From Thiohalocapsa sp. (GTDB taxonomy: Bacteria > Pseudomonadota > Gammaproteobacteria > Chromatiales > Chromatiaceae), in the NCBI GenBank assembly GCA_021736785.1, contig JAIPFF010000028.1, forward strand, positions 1 through 64,000: 64,000 bases of DNA, read 5' to 3'. Each line of letters begins with the position of its first letter. Position 1 is the first letter of the stretch. The notes beneath the pieces were generated by a model that was not told the DNA's origin, made no database searches, and saw nothing but the letters and a program-made list of their open reading frames with translations. This document shows, piece by piece, positions 37,864-48,485 of the stretch. The position numbers were made by a program, and so were the translations under genes.

Positions 37864-37982
37864 CACAATATCAGCAAGTTTTCAGGCCGAGGCTGCTGTA
37901 TCGACGCCGTTCGATAGGCCCGTCCACCCTCGGCGCCGGCGCCGCTCTCGCGGCGACCAACCGGGAAAGTCCGACCGCGCCG

Positions 37983-40900
37983 TCAGGCAGCGTTGATGCC
38001 GAAGCTCATGCCGGGCTTGCCTTGGTTCCAGCGCTCCAGTTCGGTCATCAACATGCCGATGTGCGCGTGCTCCTCGGCCCGCAGCATCTTCAACAGCTTG
38101 CGCTCTTGCGTTCCGTCCTCGGCCACGGCAAGCCGTTCATCCAGTTTCTCCAGCGCCCGCTGCTCGAAGGCAATCGCGAGTCGAAGCAGATTATGCGGAT
38201 CCGCGGGATGCTGCTCGACATGTGCGAACTGGGCCGCACGTGCGAGACGAATCTCGGCCGAGTCATCCGGCGGCGTCGTGTGGAATCGTTTCGCCAACGT
38301 CTGCATCTGGCTATGCTCCAGCTCGGCAAAATGGTTGAACATGGCTCGGAGTACAGGGTCGTCCGCCTGCGGTGCGGCGCCGCGATAAAAGGCGTGCGCA
38401 CCGAGCTGGATTTCGAAAGCCGCGCGAATCGTGGCAATCGCCGCGGCGTTCTCCAGCGGCTCCGGTTCCACCATCGCGAGTTTGCCCCCGCAAAGCGCAC
38501 AGCGCCCGTAGGGCATGGCGACCCCCTCGCTGACCTTGCCGCAATCACTGCATTCCCAATGCACGGTTTGATCGCCGAGATGCACCTCGGAGCCCTGCTC
38601 CTCGAAGCGATGCTCCGCCTCCCCGACGCGGGCCATCGCCTCTGCCGGAGGCGCCGGCAGATTCGGCAGCGGGTGGGGCGCAACGAAGGCGTCCACCGCT
38701 TCTCGAGTCGGCGGCCAGACGGCACGGTTGCCGGACAACCAGCAGGCAATTGAGCGTGCCGCCCGGCGCCCGGCAGCCATCGCTAGGATCACCGTGGCGC
38801 CGCCGGTGACGATATCGCCGCCGGCAAACACCGCGGGCTTGGTGGTGGTCTGCAGCTTGTCGTCGGCGATGATATAGCCCCAACGGTTGCAGCCCAGATC
38901 GGCCGTGGTTTCCGGAATGATCGGATTCGCCCGCGTGCCGAGGGCGACGATGACGCTCTCGCAGTCGATTTCGCTGATGTCGCCGGTGCCCACCGGCGCG
39001 CGGCGCCCCCGCTCGTCCCGATCACCCAGTTCCATGCGTTCGACGCGAAGGCCGATCACATCGCCCTGGTCGTCGGTTATGACGGCCTTCGGCGCATGCA
39101 GGAAATAGAACTCGATGCCTTCCTCCTTGGCGTGGCGCAGCTCTTCCAGCCGGGCCGGTGCCTCCGCCTCGCTGCGCCGATAAACACAACGCACACGCTT
39201 TACACCTAGACGCTTGGCCACCCGCAGGCAGTCCATCGCGGTGTTGCCGGCACCGATGACCACGACGCTGTCGCCGAGCGCGACCGGCGTGTCTCTGTAG
39301 GGAAACTGATCGCCGCCCATCAGGTTGACGCGGGTCAAGAACTCGTTGGCCGAGTAGACCTGTCCGGCGGACTCGCCCGGAATGCCGAGCAAACTCGGCG
39401 CACCGGCGCCGACGCCGATATAGACGGCATCGAAACCACGCTCGACCAGCAACTGATCGATGCTGAACGTCTTACCGACGACTTTATTCGTTTCGAACTG
39501 CACACCCATGTCGCGCAGCACCTCGACCTCACGATCGATGATGTCCCGCGGCAGGCGGAACGGAGGTATGCCGTATTGCAGCACGCCACCGATCACATGC
39601 AGCGCTTCGAACACCGTCACCTCGACACCGCAGCGCACCAGATCAGCGGCGGCGGCGAGCCCGGTAGGCCCGGAACCGACGATGGCAACGCGGCCGAGGC
39701 GCCTTTCGAACATCGGCCGTTGAACGGTCTTTTGCGTGGCATTGTCGCCGACGAAGCGTTCCAGACGACCGATCGCAACCGGCTCCATCTTTGCGATCAG
39801 CACGCAGTGGCTCTCGCACTGGCTCTCCTGCGGGCAGACCCGGCCGCAAACGGACGGGAACAGATTGTTCTCGGTGATCACATCGCGCGCGCCGTCGATG
39901 TCGCGGACCAACAGGTGGCGAATGAACCGGGGGATGTCGATCTCGACCGGGCAACCGGCGATGCAGGTGGGGTTCTTGCACTGGATACAGCGCTCGGCTT
40001 CCTCGATGGCATCATCGATGGCGAAGCCGAGGTTGACCTCTTTGAAATGCCTGACGCGGCTCGCGGCGGGACGTTCCGGCATCGGCACCTGGGTCGGCAG
40101 CAGCGTCTTCAGCTTTTTGTAACTGCGCTTTTCTTCTTCGAACAGCAAGCGCTCGATATCGCAGAGGTGCGTGAACTCGGCATTGGCCTTGGCTTCCTGC
40201 GCCTTGAAGCGGCGCTGTCGTGCGAGCAACTCTTCGAAGTTGACCAAGTGACCGTCGAAATCCGGCCCCTCCACGCACGCAAAGCGCACCTTGCCGTCCA
40301 CCGTGACGCGACAGGAACCGCACATGCCCGTCCCGTCGACCATAATCGCATTCAGCGAGACCATGGTTTTGACGCCGAACGGGCGGGTGGTCTCGCAGCA
40401 GGCATGCATCATCGGGAGCGGACCGATCGCAATCGCCAGATCGGGTTGATCCTCCCGCATCAGATCGCGCAGCGCGTCGGTGACGAAGCCCTGGCGCCCG
40501 TAGCTGCCGTCGTCGGTGCAGACGATGAGGTCGTCCGTATATCGACGAAAACGGTCGAGCCAGAACATCAGCTCGCGATTGCGAAAGCCAACGATGGCGG
40601 TGACCCGATTACCCGCCTCCTTGAAGGCACGTAGTTGCGGGTAGATGGGCGCAATACCGAGTCCGCCGCCGACCAAGACGACATGACCCACCTTCGAGAT
40701 ATGCTGCGGCCGGCCGACGGGGCCGACGAAATCCTTGAAATAGTCCCCGGTCTTATAGCGGGTCATCATTTCCTTGGTCGACTTTCCCAGGGCCTGTATC
40801 ACCATGGTGACGATACCGGCCTCTCGATCGAAGTCTGCCACGGTGAGCGGAATACGCTCGCTGCCCTCGTGCAGACGCAGCATGACGAATTGGCCGGGTT

Positions 40901-40985
40901 GTGCGGCGCGCGCAATATCCACGGCTTGAACGTCCCACTGGAACACGATATCGGACAGAGTTTCGCTGCGGACGATTCGGTACAT
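37983..40985 (-). CDS. Nfn-like NAD(P)H:ferredoxin oxidoreductase fused to a rubrerythrin-like domain
   Basis: A 1000-residue multidomain redox protein. Residues 1-280 are NfnA/sulfide-dehydrogenase-beta-like: an FAD barrel, an NAD-binding GGGLGIAPIYPQL and a [2Fe-2S] site DGTGMCGSC (Cys222, Cys225, Cys237). Residues 310-790 are NfnB/GltD-like, with two [4Fe-4S] motifs (Cys333/336/341/345 and Cys380/384/390/394), an FAD site GSGPTGLAAAADL and an NADP site GAGNTAMDC. Residues 809-832 form a rubredoxin-like CxxC..CxxC ribbon. Residues 845-985 are a ferritin-like diiron domain, with Glu858, Glu888/His891, Glu941 and Glu972/His975. NfnAB normally bifurcates electrons; the appended rubrerythrin unit suggests NAD(P)H-driven peroxide reduction (inference). 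AGGAGG precedes ATG 40985. Confidence 0.93.
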   Translation of the reverse strand: MYRIVRSETLSDIVFQWDVQAVDIARAAQPGQFVMLRLHEGSERIPLTVADFDREAGIVTMVIQALGKSTKEMMTRYKTGDYFKDFVGPVGRPQHISKVGHVVLVGGGLGIAPIYPQLRAFKEAGNRVTAIVGFRNRELMFWLDRFRRYTDDLIVCTDDGSYGRQGFVTDALRDLMREDQPDLAIAIGPLPMMHACCETTRPFGVKTMVSLNAIMVDGTGMCGSCRVTVDGKVRFACVEGPDFDGHLVNFEELLARQRRFKAQEAKANAEFTHLCDIERLLFEEEKRSYKKLKTLLPTQVPMPERPAASRVRHFKEVNLGFAIDDAIEEAERCIQCKNPTCIAGCPVEIDIPRFIRHLLVRDIDGARDVITENNLFPSVCGRVCPQESQCESHCVLIAKMEPVAIGRLERFVGDNATQKTVQRPMFERRLGRVAIVGSGPTGLAAAADLVRCGVEVTVFEALHVIGGVLQYGIPPFRLPRDIIDREVEVLRDMGVQFETNKVVGKTFSIDQLLVERGFDAVYIGVGAGAPSLLGIPGESAGQVYSANEFLTRVNLMGGDQFPYRDTPVALGDSVVVIGAGNTAMDCLRVAKRLGVKRVRCVYRRSEAEAPARLEELRHAKEEGIEFYFLHAPKAVITDDQGDVIGLRVERMELGDRDERGRRAPVGTGDISEIDCESVIVALGTRANPIIPETTADLGCNRWGYIIADDKLQTTTKPAVFAGGDIVTGGATVILAMAAGRRAARSIACWLSGNRAVWPPTREAVDAFVAPHPLPNLPAPPAEAMARVGEAEHRFEEQGSEVHLGDQTVHWECSDCGKVSEGVAMPYGRCALCGGKLAMVEPEPLENAAAIATIRAAFEIQLGAHAFYRGAAPQADDPVLRAMFNHFAELEHSQMQTLAKRFHTTPPDDSAEIRLARAAQFAHVEQHPADPHNLLRLAIAFEQRALEKLDERLAVAEDGTQERKLLKMLRAEEHAHIGMLMTELERWNQGKPGMSFGINAA

Positions 40986-41328
40986 AACAGGGTCCTCCTG
41001 TTGGTTTTCCCGACTCCGGCGGAATTATTTTTATAGCCGAGAAGTCGAGTGAAGCAATGCGTCACTCGGTGTTGTTACGGCAATTAAATGGCATCTAAAC
41101 CAGGCACGCCAAAGACGCGCGTGGACGCTGCGGATACGTATTACTAGACTGCCAAAAACTAATGGATGGGAAATCCACGCCACCCTGAGAGCTCAGGTAT
41201 GGTCTGACATCGAAGGCTAGCCGGGGCGGGATGTTCGGTCAACATAAAGCAGCGCGGCCGACGCATTTCGCGCGCGGCGCAAGAACGCGAATTCCCGGGC
41301 GCCCGAGTCGGAATCCAGGCTATAGCGG

Positions 41329-41352
41329 ATCGGCGGAACATGCTCCGCCGAT
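41329..41352. other. Hairpin, 9-bp perfect stem
   Basis: atcggcgga (41329-41337) pairs with tccgccgat (41344-41352) around a 6-base loop. No T-run follows, so its function (terminator, operator or mobile-element relic) is undetermined. Confidence 0.55.
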
Positions 41353-41388
41353 GAATGGCACGCGGGCATTGATGGTTGTCGCGGAGCT

Positions 41389-41408
41389 GCGCGATCCCGG
41401 GATCGCGC
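41389..41408. other. Perfect 20-bp palindrome
   Basis: gcgcgatccc immediately followed by its reverse complement gggatcgcgc, with no spacer. Such a spacer-free palindrome resembles a protein-binding site or the relic of an inverted duplication rather than an RNA hairpin. Confidence 0.55.
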
Positions 41409-41512
41409 GATGCGATGACGTTCGACTCGCAGGTCAGCGCAGATCACGACCGGGCGCCGATGTCGAGCGCGCGCCGACCGTCGTCATCGGTCAAGCCGTG
41501 CGCCTCGCCCGG

Positions 41513-41850
41513 GAGCAGCGCCACTCGGGGCAGGCGCCGGACTACGACCGGCACCGTGCCAAGGCGTGGAAAGCGCTCTACCTCGATCCGCCGTCCACCG
41601 TGGCCACCCACGTCATGGATGCCCTGATGTTCCTGCTTGACGGCAGTGCCGGGGTCGCTGACGTCAAGCTGCCGCCTCCTGCCGATGAGGGCCCGGTCAC
41701 GTCGGAGGCCAGGCGCTGGGTCATGGAGACCGAATCCGACGTGTTGAGCACCGAGATCAAGCTGTTCGATCAGGATCTGCTGAGTCAGCCGGCGCGGGTC
41801 GACCTGCTGAAGGCCAAGCTCGACAACCGTGGGTTACGGAGCCTAAGCTT
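41513..41850 (+). pseudogene. Unrecognised gene remnant upstream of the BLUF gene
   Basis: One frame reads as natural protein for about 110 codons: REQRHSGQAPDYDRHRAK, WKALYLDPPSTVATHVMDAL, then a Glu/Asp-rich helical stretch (SEARRWVMETESDVLSTEIK and SQPARVDLLKAKLDN). Before and after, the same frame becomes Arg/Ser/Pro-rich with no sense-like pattern, and no start with a ribosome-binding site is found. I do not recognise the family. A decayed gene is more likely than an active one. Confidence 0.3.
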
Positions 41851-42008
41851 TGTTTTCGCTCATAGCCGACGACCGGCAGTGTCCAGCGCGTCTCCGAAGA
41901 CAAGTGTCAGCGCCGTCATTCCGCCGTGTTCGCCGCTCGAGTCTCTCGTCTGCGCGATGGGTCAGCGTGCGGCTGGACTTATACATCCCAACGAACATGA
42001 GTAATCCG

Positions 42009-42623
42009 ATGATACAAGTCTCCTATGTCAGTACCGTCGCTAACCCGATCTCTGCGGAGCAGCTGCTGGCCCTGCTCATGCAATGCCGCAAGAATAACGC
42101 CGCTCAGGATGTGACCGGCATGCTGCTCTATGGCAACGGCACGTTCCTACAAGCAATTGAAGGCGACGAGCAGGTGATTGACGATTTGGTCGAGACGATC
42201 TGGGCCGATCCGCGACACGAGAAGATCAAGCTCCTGAGCCGCCGATCGATATCACGTCGGGAGTATGCGGATTGGAGCATGGCCTTCGAGCGAATTTCGG
42301 ACGAAGGTAACTGGAAGGTAGAGGGGCTGAAGAGCTTCGCTGCGTCCGATTTCAACTACGACTACCTGGTGGGTCATGAACCGGTCGTCACGGCGCTGAT
42401 GGACCGATATCGCGAACCGCACTTCGACCAACTTATCGGCGAGATCAATGCGAAAGACAAGGTAATCGAGCACCTCAAGGCGGCACTGGCGCAGGTGCAT
42501 GACCGGGCGCAGGTCACGCGATTGGCGCTCGAGAGTCTCACGGAGGCGGCGCGGCGCGGAGAGTGCAGCGACGCGCTGTTGGACATGTGTAATACCACCA
42601 TTGCGAGTGTGCGCCCGAAATGA
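42009..42623 (+). CDS. BLUF-domain blue-light sensor protein
   Basis: A 204-residue protein with an N-terminal BLUF (FAD-binding blue-light sensing) domain, about 1-95. All photocycle residues are present: Tyr6 in QVSYVS, Asn30 in CRKNNA, Gln48 in TFLQAIEG, and Trp89/Met91 in ADWSMAF. The remaining 110 residues are helical with a charged coiled-coil-like region (NAKDKVIEHLKAALAQVHDR) and no recognised output domain. ATG 42009 is chosen because it aligns residue for residue with the paralogous BLUF domain at 45155; ATG 41997 four codons upstream is an alternative, and neither has a strong Shine-Dalgarno sequence. It faces the second BLUF gene across the fasciclin gene. Confidence 0.92.
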   Translation: MIQVSYVSTVANPISAEQLLALLMQCRKNNAAQDVTGMLLYGNGTFLQAIEGDEQVIDDLVETIWADPRHEKIKLLSRRSISRREYADWSMAFERISDEGNWKVEGLKSFAASDFNYDYLVGHEPVVTALMDRYREPHFDQLIGEINAKDKVIEHLKAALAQVHDRAQVTRLALESLTEAARRGECSDALLDMCNTTIASVRPK

Positions 42624-43288
42624 CGGCGCAGCGACAACTGTCTTGCCGCTGACGTCTTGCGTCAACGTTGACCGGCATCGTCCGAACCGGAACGGCCGGT
42701 TTGCGTCTCCGCGGTTGAGACCGAGATTCTGCGACTTTGGCCCGGGCAATCCCCGGTGTGCCCTGGCTTCGGCGGCAACCGTCTGACTCCGACGGTGGTC
42801 CTATGTTTACGCGGCAAGCGGTTTTGGCTGTCGTAGTTGCAGAAAGACCGTTGCTTTGCCAAATCGATTGATCACTGCATGGCGGACGTCGAGGGGGGGT
42901 CGGCATAGAGCCGGACGTAGACGGACCCGAGACCGCTCTGCTCGATCGACGCCACCCACTGCGCGATCTGTGGCTCGAAACCCGTTACCGTCTCCAAGGA
43001 GTGACTGTTGTGGCCGGGAAGGCAGACCGTTTCGATCGGCAGGTTCAGGCTCCCCGGCCTCGGGGTCGGAACGGAAACTGCCACGCGTGGGACGGCTTTG
43101 CTTAGAGAGACTTTGCTCGACTAGCGTTTGCCGCGGCCCAGAGGCGCGTCGCCATTCTCAATCGCCTCAAGCAACCGAAAATGAAGGCTTTCGGAAACGG
43201 TATTTTCGAAAGCCGTACTGATTTTGGCAGCATGGCAAGAAACTTACGTCCCTAGGACCCCCGCGCCACGAGCGCGGCTAGTCCGCCC
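42624..43288. other. Long intergenic region, no supported gene
   Basis: 665 bases between the convergent BLUF and fasciclin genes. GC content is lower than in flanking DNA towards 43100-43250. A minus-strand frame at 42872-43084 (includes ETVTGFEPQIAQWVASIEQ) has a protein-like stretch but no good start signal and no family that I recognise; it may be a remnant. A hairpin at 43186-43214 is listed separately. Confidence 0.45.
43186..43214. terminator. Hairpin near the 3' end of the fasciclin gene
   Basis: ggctttcg (43186-43193) pairs with cgaaagcc (43207-43214) around a 13-base AT-rich loop, about 75 bases beyond the fasciclin stop and 560 bases beyond the BLUF stop. It could terminate either transcript; T content after the stem is modest. 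Confidence 0.35.
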
Positions 43289-43906
43289 CTACAACAAGCG
43301 ATCGATAACGTGCACGACCCCATGCTCAAACTCTGCGGTGCCGATAACGGCTGCGCCATTGACTGACCGGGTTCCGCTCCAGTCGGCAGCAATCTTGGTG
43401 CCGCTCCAGGACAGGAACGTTGCGCCAGGCCGGAGCTCTGGTCCGGTCAGTCTGCCGGAGACCATGTGCGCGCCAACTAATGACCGCAATGCCTTGGGGT
43501 TATGGACCAATGCGTCAATCTCCTCTCCGGAGCGTCGCGAAAAGGCGCTGTCGACCGGAAGGAAGAGCGTATAGGGCCCATCGTCGCGCGGTATCGAGCC
43601 CCAACTGTTTGCCCGGAAAAGACTCGTGAAGAATTCAACGGAGACGCGTTCGTCGACCGTGCTGGTCAGCCGATTGCCGAGCACCTCCGCAACGAAGCCG
43701 TTCCAGGTAACGCCTTTGGTCTTGACGGCAGACCCTTGGTTGGCGACTGGCGTTTGCCCCGGAACCTGCGCCGTGCTGTTGGACGAACCGACGGCTTCGG
43801 TGCGTGGCCCGGTTTCCAAAGACAGGGCCACGGCTGGGGCGAACAGGGCCGCGACGATGATCAGGATCTTCGTGTTCGACGGACGAAATGCTTTGACAAC
43901 CTGCAT
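43289..43906 (-). CDS. Exported fasciclin-domain protein
   Basis: A 205-residue secreted protein. An N-terminal signal peptide (core about 13-28, ALS cleavage) and a short Ser/Thr-rich linker precede one fasciclin (FAS1) domain, about 80-205, with the family markers GPYTLFLPVDSAFSR, LVGAHMVSGRL, and an H2-type ending VVHVIDRLL. FAS1 domains mediate adhesion or binding in the periplasm or extracellular matrix. Start ATG 43906 has GGAGAAA about 6 bases upstream. It stands alone between two BLUF genes; a functional link to light sensing is suggested only by position. Confidence 0.92.
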   Translation of the reverse strand: MQVVKAFRPSNTKILIIVAALFAPAVALSLETGPRTEAVGSSNSTAQVPGQTPVANQGSAVKTKGVTWNGFVAEVLGNRLTSTVDERVSVEFFTSLFRANSWGSIPRDDGPYTLFLPVDSAFSRRSGEEIDALVHNPKALRSLVGAHMVSGRLTGPELRPGATFLSWSGTKIAADWSGTRSVNGAAVIGTAEFEHGVVHVIDRLL

Positions 43907-44243
43907 GTGCTTTCTCCGAGTGCAGCTGGGCCGGCCGGAACCAGAGTAACGCGCATCGAGTCAGTCTGGAGCGGGGCCAGGGTCCGCCGCTGGCTCGACC
44001 GGCTTCGCGGCTTTTTACAAAGAGTAGAGATGGCGCGAACGGCAAGCCGCTGGTGCCGATGTCAGACAGATGCTGTTCGAAGCAGACGAAGGCAATGGGC
44101 AAAAAACGCGCAGGGCGGTTGAAAAACCGCTCGGTTCTTGCGTGAGCGTCGATTGCCGGTGCGACGCTCCGGCACAGATCGGCATCAATTTACGCAGGCG
44201 TCTATTGGCCTATCGGGGCATGTGTTTGCGTCAGCCTTTGCGC
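43907..44243. other. Intergenic region, no gene seen
   Basis: 337 bases between the BLUF-PsiE gene end and the fasciclin gene start, both on the minus strand. Frames here are short and have no supporting signals. It should hold the fasciclin promoter. Confidence 0.45.
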
Positions 44244-45155
44244 CTAACTTCCGTTGCCAGCGGCGTTATCGGGTCGCTGGAAACGTGCACCGAGGACCGT
44301 CTTGCGGTCCATCAGCCAATAGACAATGCCAAGCGCCAAGACGACCGCCGCAGTGGCTAGGATATACATCGGCTGCAGCTTCTCGAAGTCGAAGACGATG
44401 ACCTTCCGGGCGATTGCCATGAGGGCCGTCGCGATCACCAGTCGCACATGTACCACATCATCCCGCAGGTACAGGGTGATGTTCATAAAGATCTCGATCG
44501 CGATCAGCACCGCCAGGAAGGCGCCGAAGGTCACGACGATCTCACGCACGCCGAAGTCTTGGATCGCCGGCATGAAGAGTTGACGGTAGAGCGATTCGCC
44601 GACGTCGACCACTCCCCAAAGGATCGTGATCACCATGAATACCGCAAGGACCCGGACTGCGCCGCGGATGATCCGATGCAGGATATTCATCATCCGGTCC
44701 TCTTCGTCCACACCGAGCTCGCTCTGGCCGATGGTCTTCAGGCGCTGGCGCCGAAAGTGGTCCATCAGGCTCTGCACGATCGCGGTCTGCCGACCGAGGT
44801 AGTCGGCATTGAAATCCTCCTCACTGAAATTCCGCAGCCCTTCGATATGCTGAAGGTCTCGCTGCGAGACACGCTGGAAACCCATGCTCCAGTCTGAATA
44901 CTCGCGGTGTTGGATCGCCTTGCGTTGAATGACCTGCATGCCCGCGTGGCGAGGATCTTGCTCGATGATGTCGAGCAATTCATCAATCACACGTTCGTCG
45001 CCTTCCAAGACCTGCAGGAAGGTTCCGTTGCAGTAGAACAGCATCCCGGTGACCCCCCTGTCGGCGTTGTGCTCTCGGCAGCTTTGCAACAAGGCGAGCA
45101 GCGCCTGCTGCGACATGGGCTCAGTGGCAGAGCTGATGTAGGCGATCTGAATCAT
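44244..45155 (-). CDS. BLUF photoreceptor fused to a PsiE-type membrane domain
   Basis: A 303-residue protein. Residues 1-95 are a complete BLUF domain: Tyr6 in QIAYIS, Asn30 in CREHNA, Gln48 in TFLQVLEG, Trp89 and Met91 in SDWSMGF. A linker (about 96-155) leads to four predicted transmembrane helices (about 165-290) resembling PsiE (phosphate-starvation-inducible E) proteins, with VLAVFMVITILWGVVDVG, GAFLAVLIAIEIFMN and the YLRDDVVHVRLVIATALMAIARKVI block. A flavin light sensor would thus be hard-wired to a membrane domain of unknown activity. ATG 45155 is where BLUF similarity begins; the frame remains open for 145 codons upstream but looks non-coding. Confidence 0.93.
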   Translation of the reverse strand: MIQIAYISSATEPMSQQALLALLQSCREHNADRGVTGMLFYCNGTFLQVLEGDERVIDELLDIIEQDPRHAGMQVIQRKAIQHREYSDWSMGFQRVSQRDLQHIEGLRNFSEEDFNADYLGRQTAIVQSLMDHFRRQRLKTIGQSELGVDEEDRMMNILHRIIRGAVRVLAVFMVITILWGVVDVGESLYRQLFMPAIQDFGVREIVVTFGAFLAVLIAIEIFMNITLYLRDDVVHVRLVIATALMAIARKVIVFDFEKLQPMYILATAAVVLALGIVYWLMDRKTVLGARFQRPDNAAGNGS

Positions 45156-45754
45156 GGCATTCTCAGAACGAAAGGGTGTCGGCACTGGCTTGTGGGCAGA
45201 GAACGCGTTGATGCTTCTCGGTCGGCATCGATTATGCGTCGAAACTCCCCCACCATTCATCTGGGAAATACGTGAGAACGGCGGCAATGGCCGCTGGGGG
45301 ATTCTGCCCGCCGATCGTGCAGATGGGATATTTCCGCCGCCTAGGCCTGCCGTGTCGCTGATGTCACAGTGCAAGCCTCCGAGAAATCCGGTGCGGTTCA
45401 CGCCGAGATATGTCGGCACTGTTGGGCGAAGGCGACTCGCCAGATGCCGATTAGGTTGGGCCGACGCAAGGAGGCCCGACAAGAGGGTGGGACCGGCACC
45501 ACTGCCGGTAGACTCGTCATTCCGGTCAGGCAAACCCCAAAGGCTCGACCCGCCGGCGTCGTTGCGGTCCGTCCGGATGCGTCTCGTCACGGCGGCGCGG
45601 ATTCGGCTCGATCCAGCGCCGCCCCGGCGCGCTGGCGGCGAAGGGGTCGATCAAGGCCGCCACGAGGCGTCGGCGGATGGCGCGCTGTTTTGCTTGAGGA
45701 TTCGCCCCCCCATGGCAGTGCATTGGCCTTACCATACGCACCGGTAGCCATGCC
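45156..45754. other. Intergenic region, no intact gene seen
   Basis: About 600 bases between divergent BLUF-PsiE and the hsd locus. It contains a 7-bp hairpin accggca/tgccggt with a 4-base loop at 45492-45509. A minus-strand stretch at about 45540-45700 reads RRRLVAALIDPFAAS and could be a gene relic, but it has no start, stop context or recognised family. Confidence 0.4.
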
Positions 45755-45947
45755 ATGCCGCGCACCAAGAACGAAGTCCTCACCATCCGCACAACCACCG
45801 AGGTCAAGGCGCTGCCGACACTGGCCGCCGAGCGCGAGCCCCGCTCCGCCGCGTCCATGGTCGAGGTGCCGGGGCAGGACTACGCGACGCCATGGCCTTG
45901 CCGACCCGCTGCGCCCCGTGCGCAGGGGCGCCCCCAAGGACCAATGA
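45755..45947 (+). pseudogene. Ribbon-helix-helix (antitoxin-like) gene, apparently frameshifted
   Basis: From ATG 45755 the frame reads [19 protein letters not shown], then [16 protein letters not shown], a ribbon-helix-helix pattern. After about 45885 the natural continuation ([18 protein letters not shown], ending at TGA 45945-45947) is found in another frame, while the original frame turns Pro/Ala-rich and overlaps hsdM. This implies one small indel. If intact it would be a small DNA-binding regulator or antitoxin just upstream of hsdM. Confidence 0.45.
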
Positions 45948-45960
45948 GTACGCCAAGACA

Positions 45961-48314
<2,354 letters not shown>

Positions 48315-48318
<4 letters not shown>

Positions 48319-48485
48319 AAGCGTTTGAGCCGCGGAAAGTGCGGAAAGACGCAGAACTGCTTCAGCGTTTTTCTGCGACTTCAGCGGCTAAAAATTCGGA
48401 AGAGTTGCCGCAGAAAACGCAGAAAGACGCAGAAAATGGAGACGGTTACAGTCTCATGGAGACGTTGCGGGAGGTTCATTCGTGA
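48315..48485 (+). CDS. Small open frame in the hsdM-hsdS junction insert
   Basis: A 56-codon frame starting at GTG 48315, which overlaps the hsdM stop as GTGA. It encodes a charged peptide ([18 protein letters not shown] and [14 protein letters not shown]) and ends with LREVHS, the same ending as HsdM. Its stop overlaps the hsdS GTG start in the same GTGA way as the presumed original hsdM-hsdS junction. It probably serves to keep translation coupled through the insert; an independent function is unproven. Confidence 0.4.
48456..48485. repeat. hsdM 3'-end duplication, right copy
   Basis: Second copy of the hsdM terminus (28/30 identical to 48289-48318), placed directly at the hsdS start. Confidence 0.88.

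Larger units (their letters stand above)
40986..41512. other. Intergenic region with two strong palindromes
   Basis: About 530 bases between the divergent redox fusion gene and a possible gene remnant. It holds the redox gene's leader (AGGAGG at about 40995), an AT-rich stretch at about 41020-41160 and two perfect palindromes, listed separately. No intact gene is evident. Confidence 0.5.

Noticed and set aside
42872-43084. 70-codon minus-strand frame between the BLUF and fasciclin genes
   Set aside because: A few protein-like words, but no ribosome-binding site and no recognised family; mentioned only in the region note.
45156-45590. N-terminal extension of the BLUF-PsiE protein
   Set aside because: The frame is open, but BLUF domains begin at MIQ and the upstream residues lack sense-like composition.
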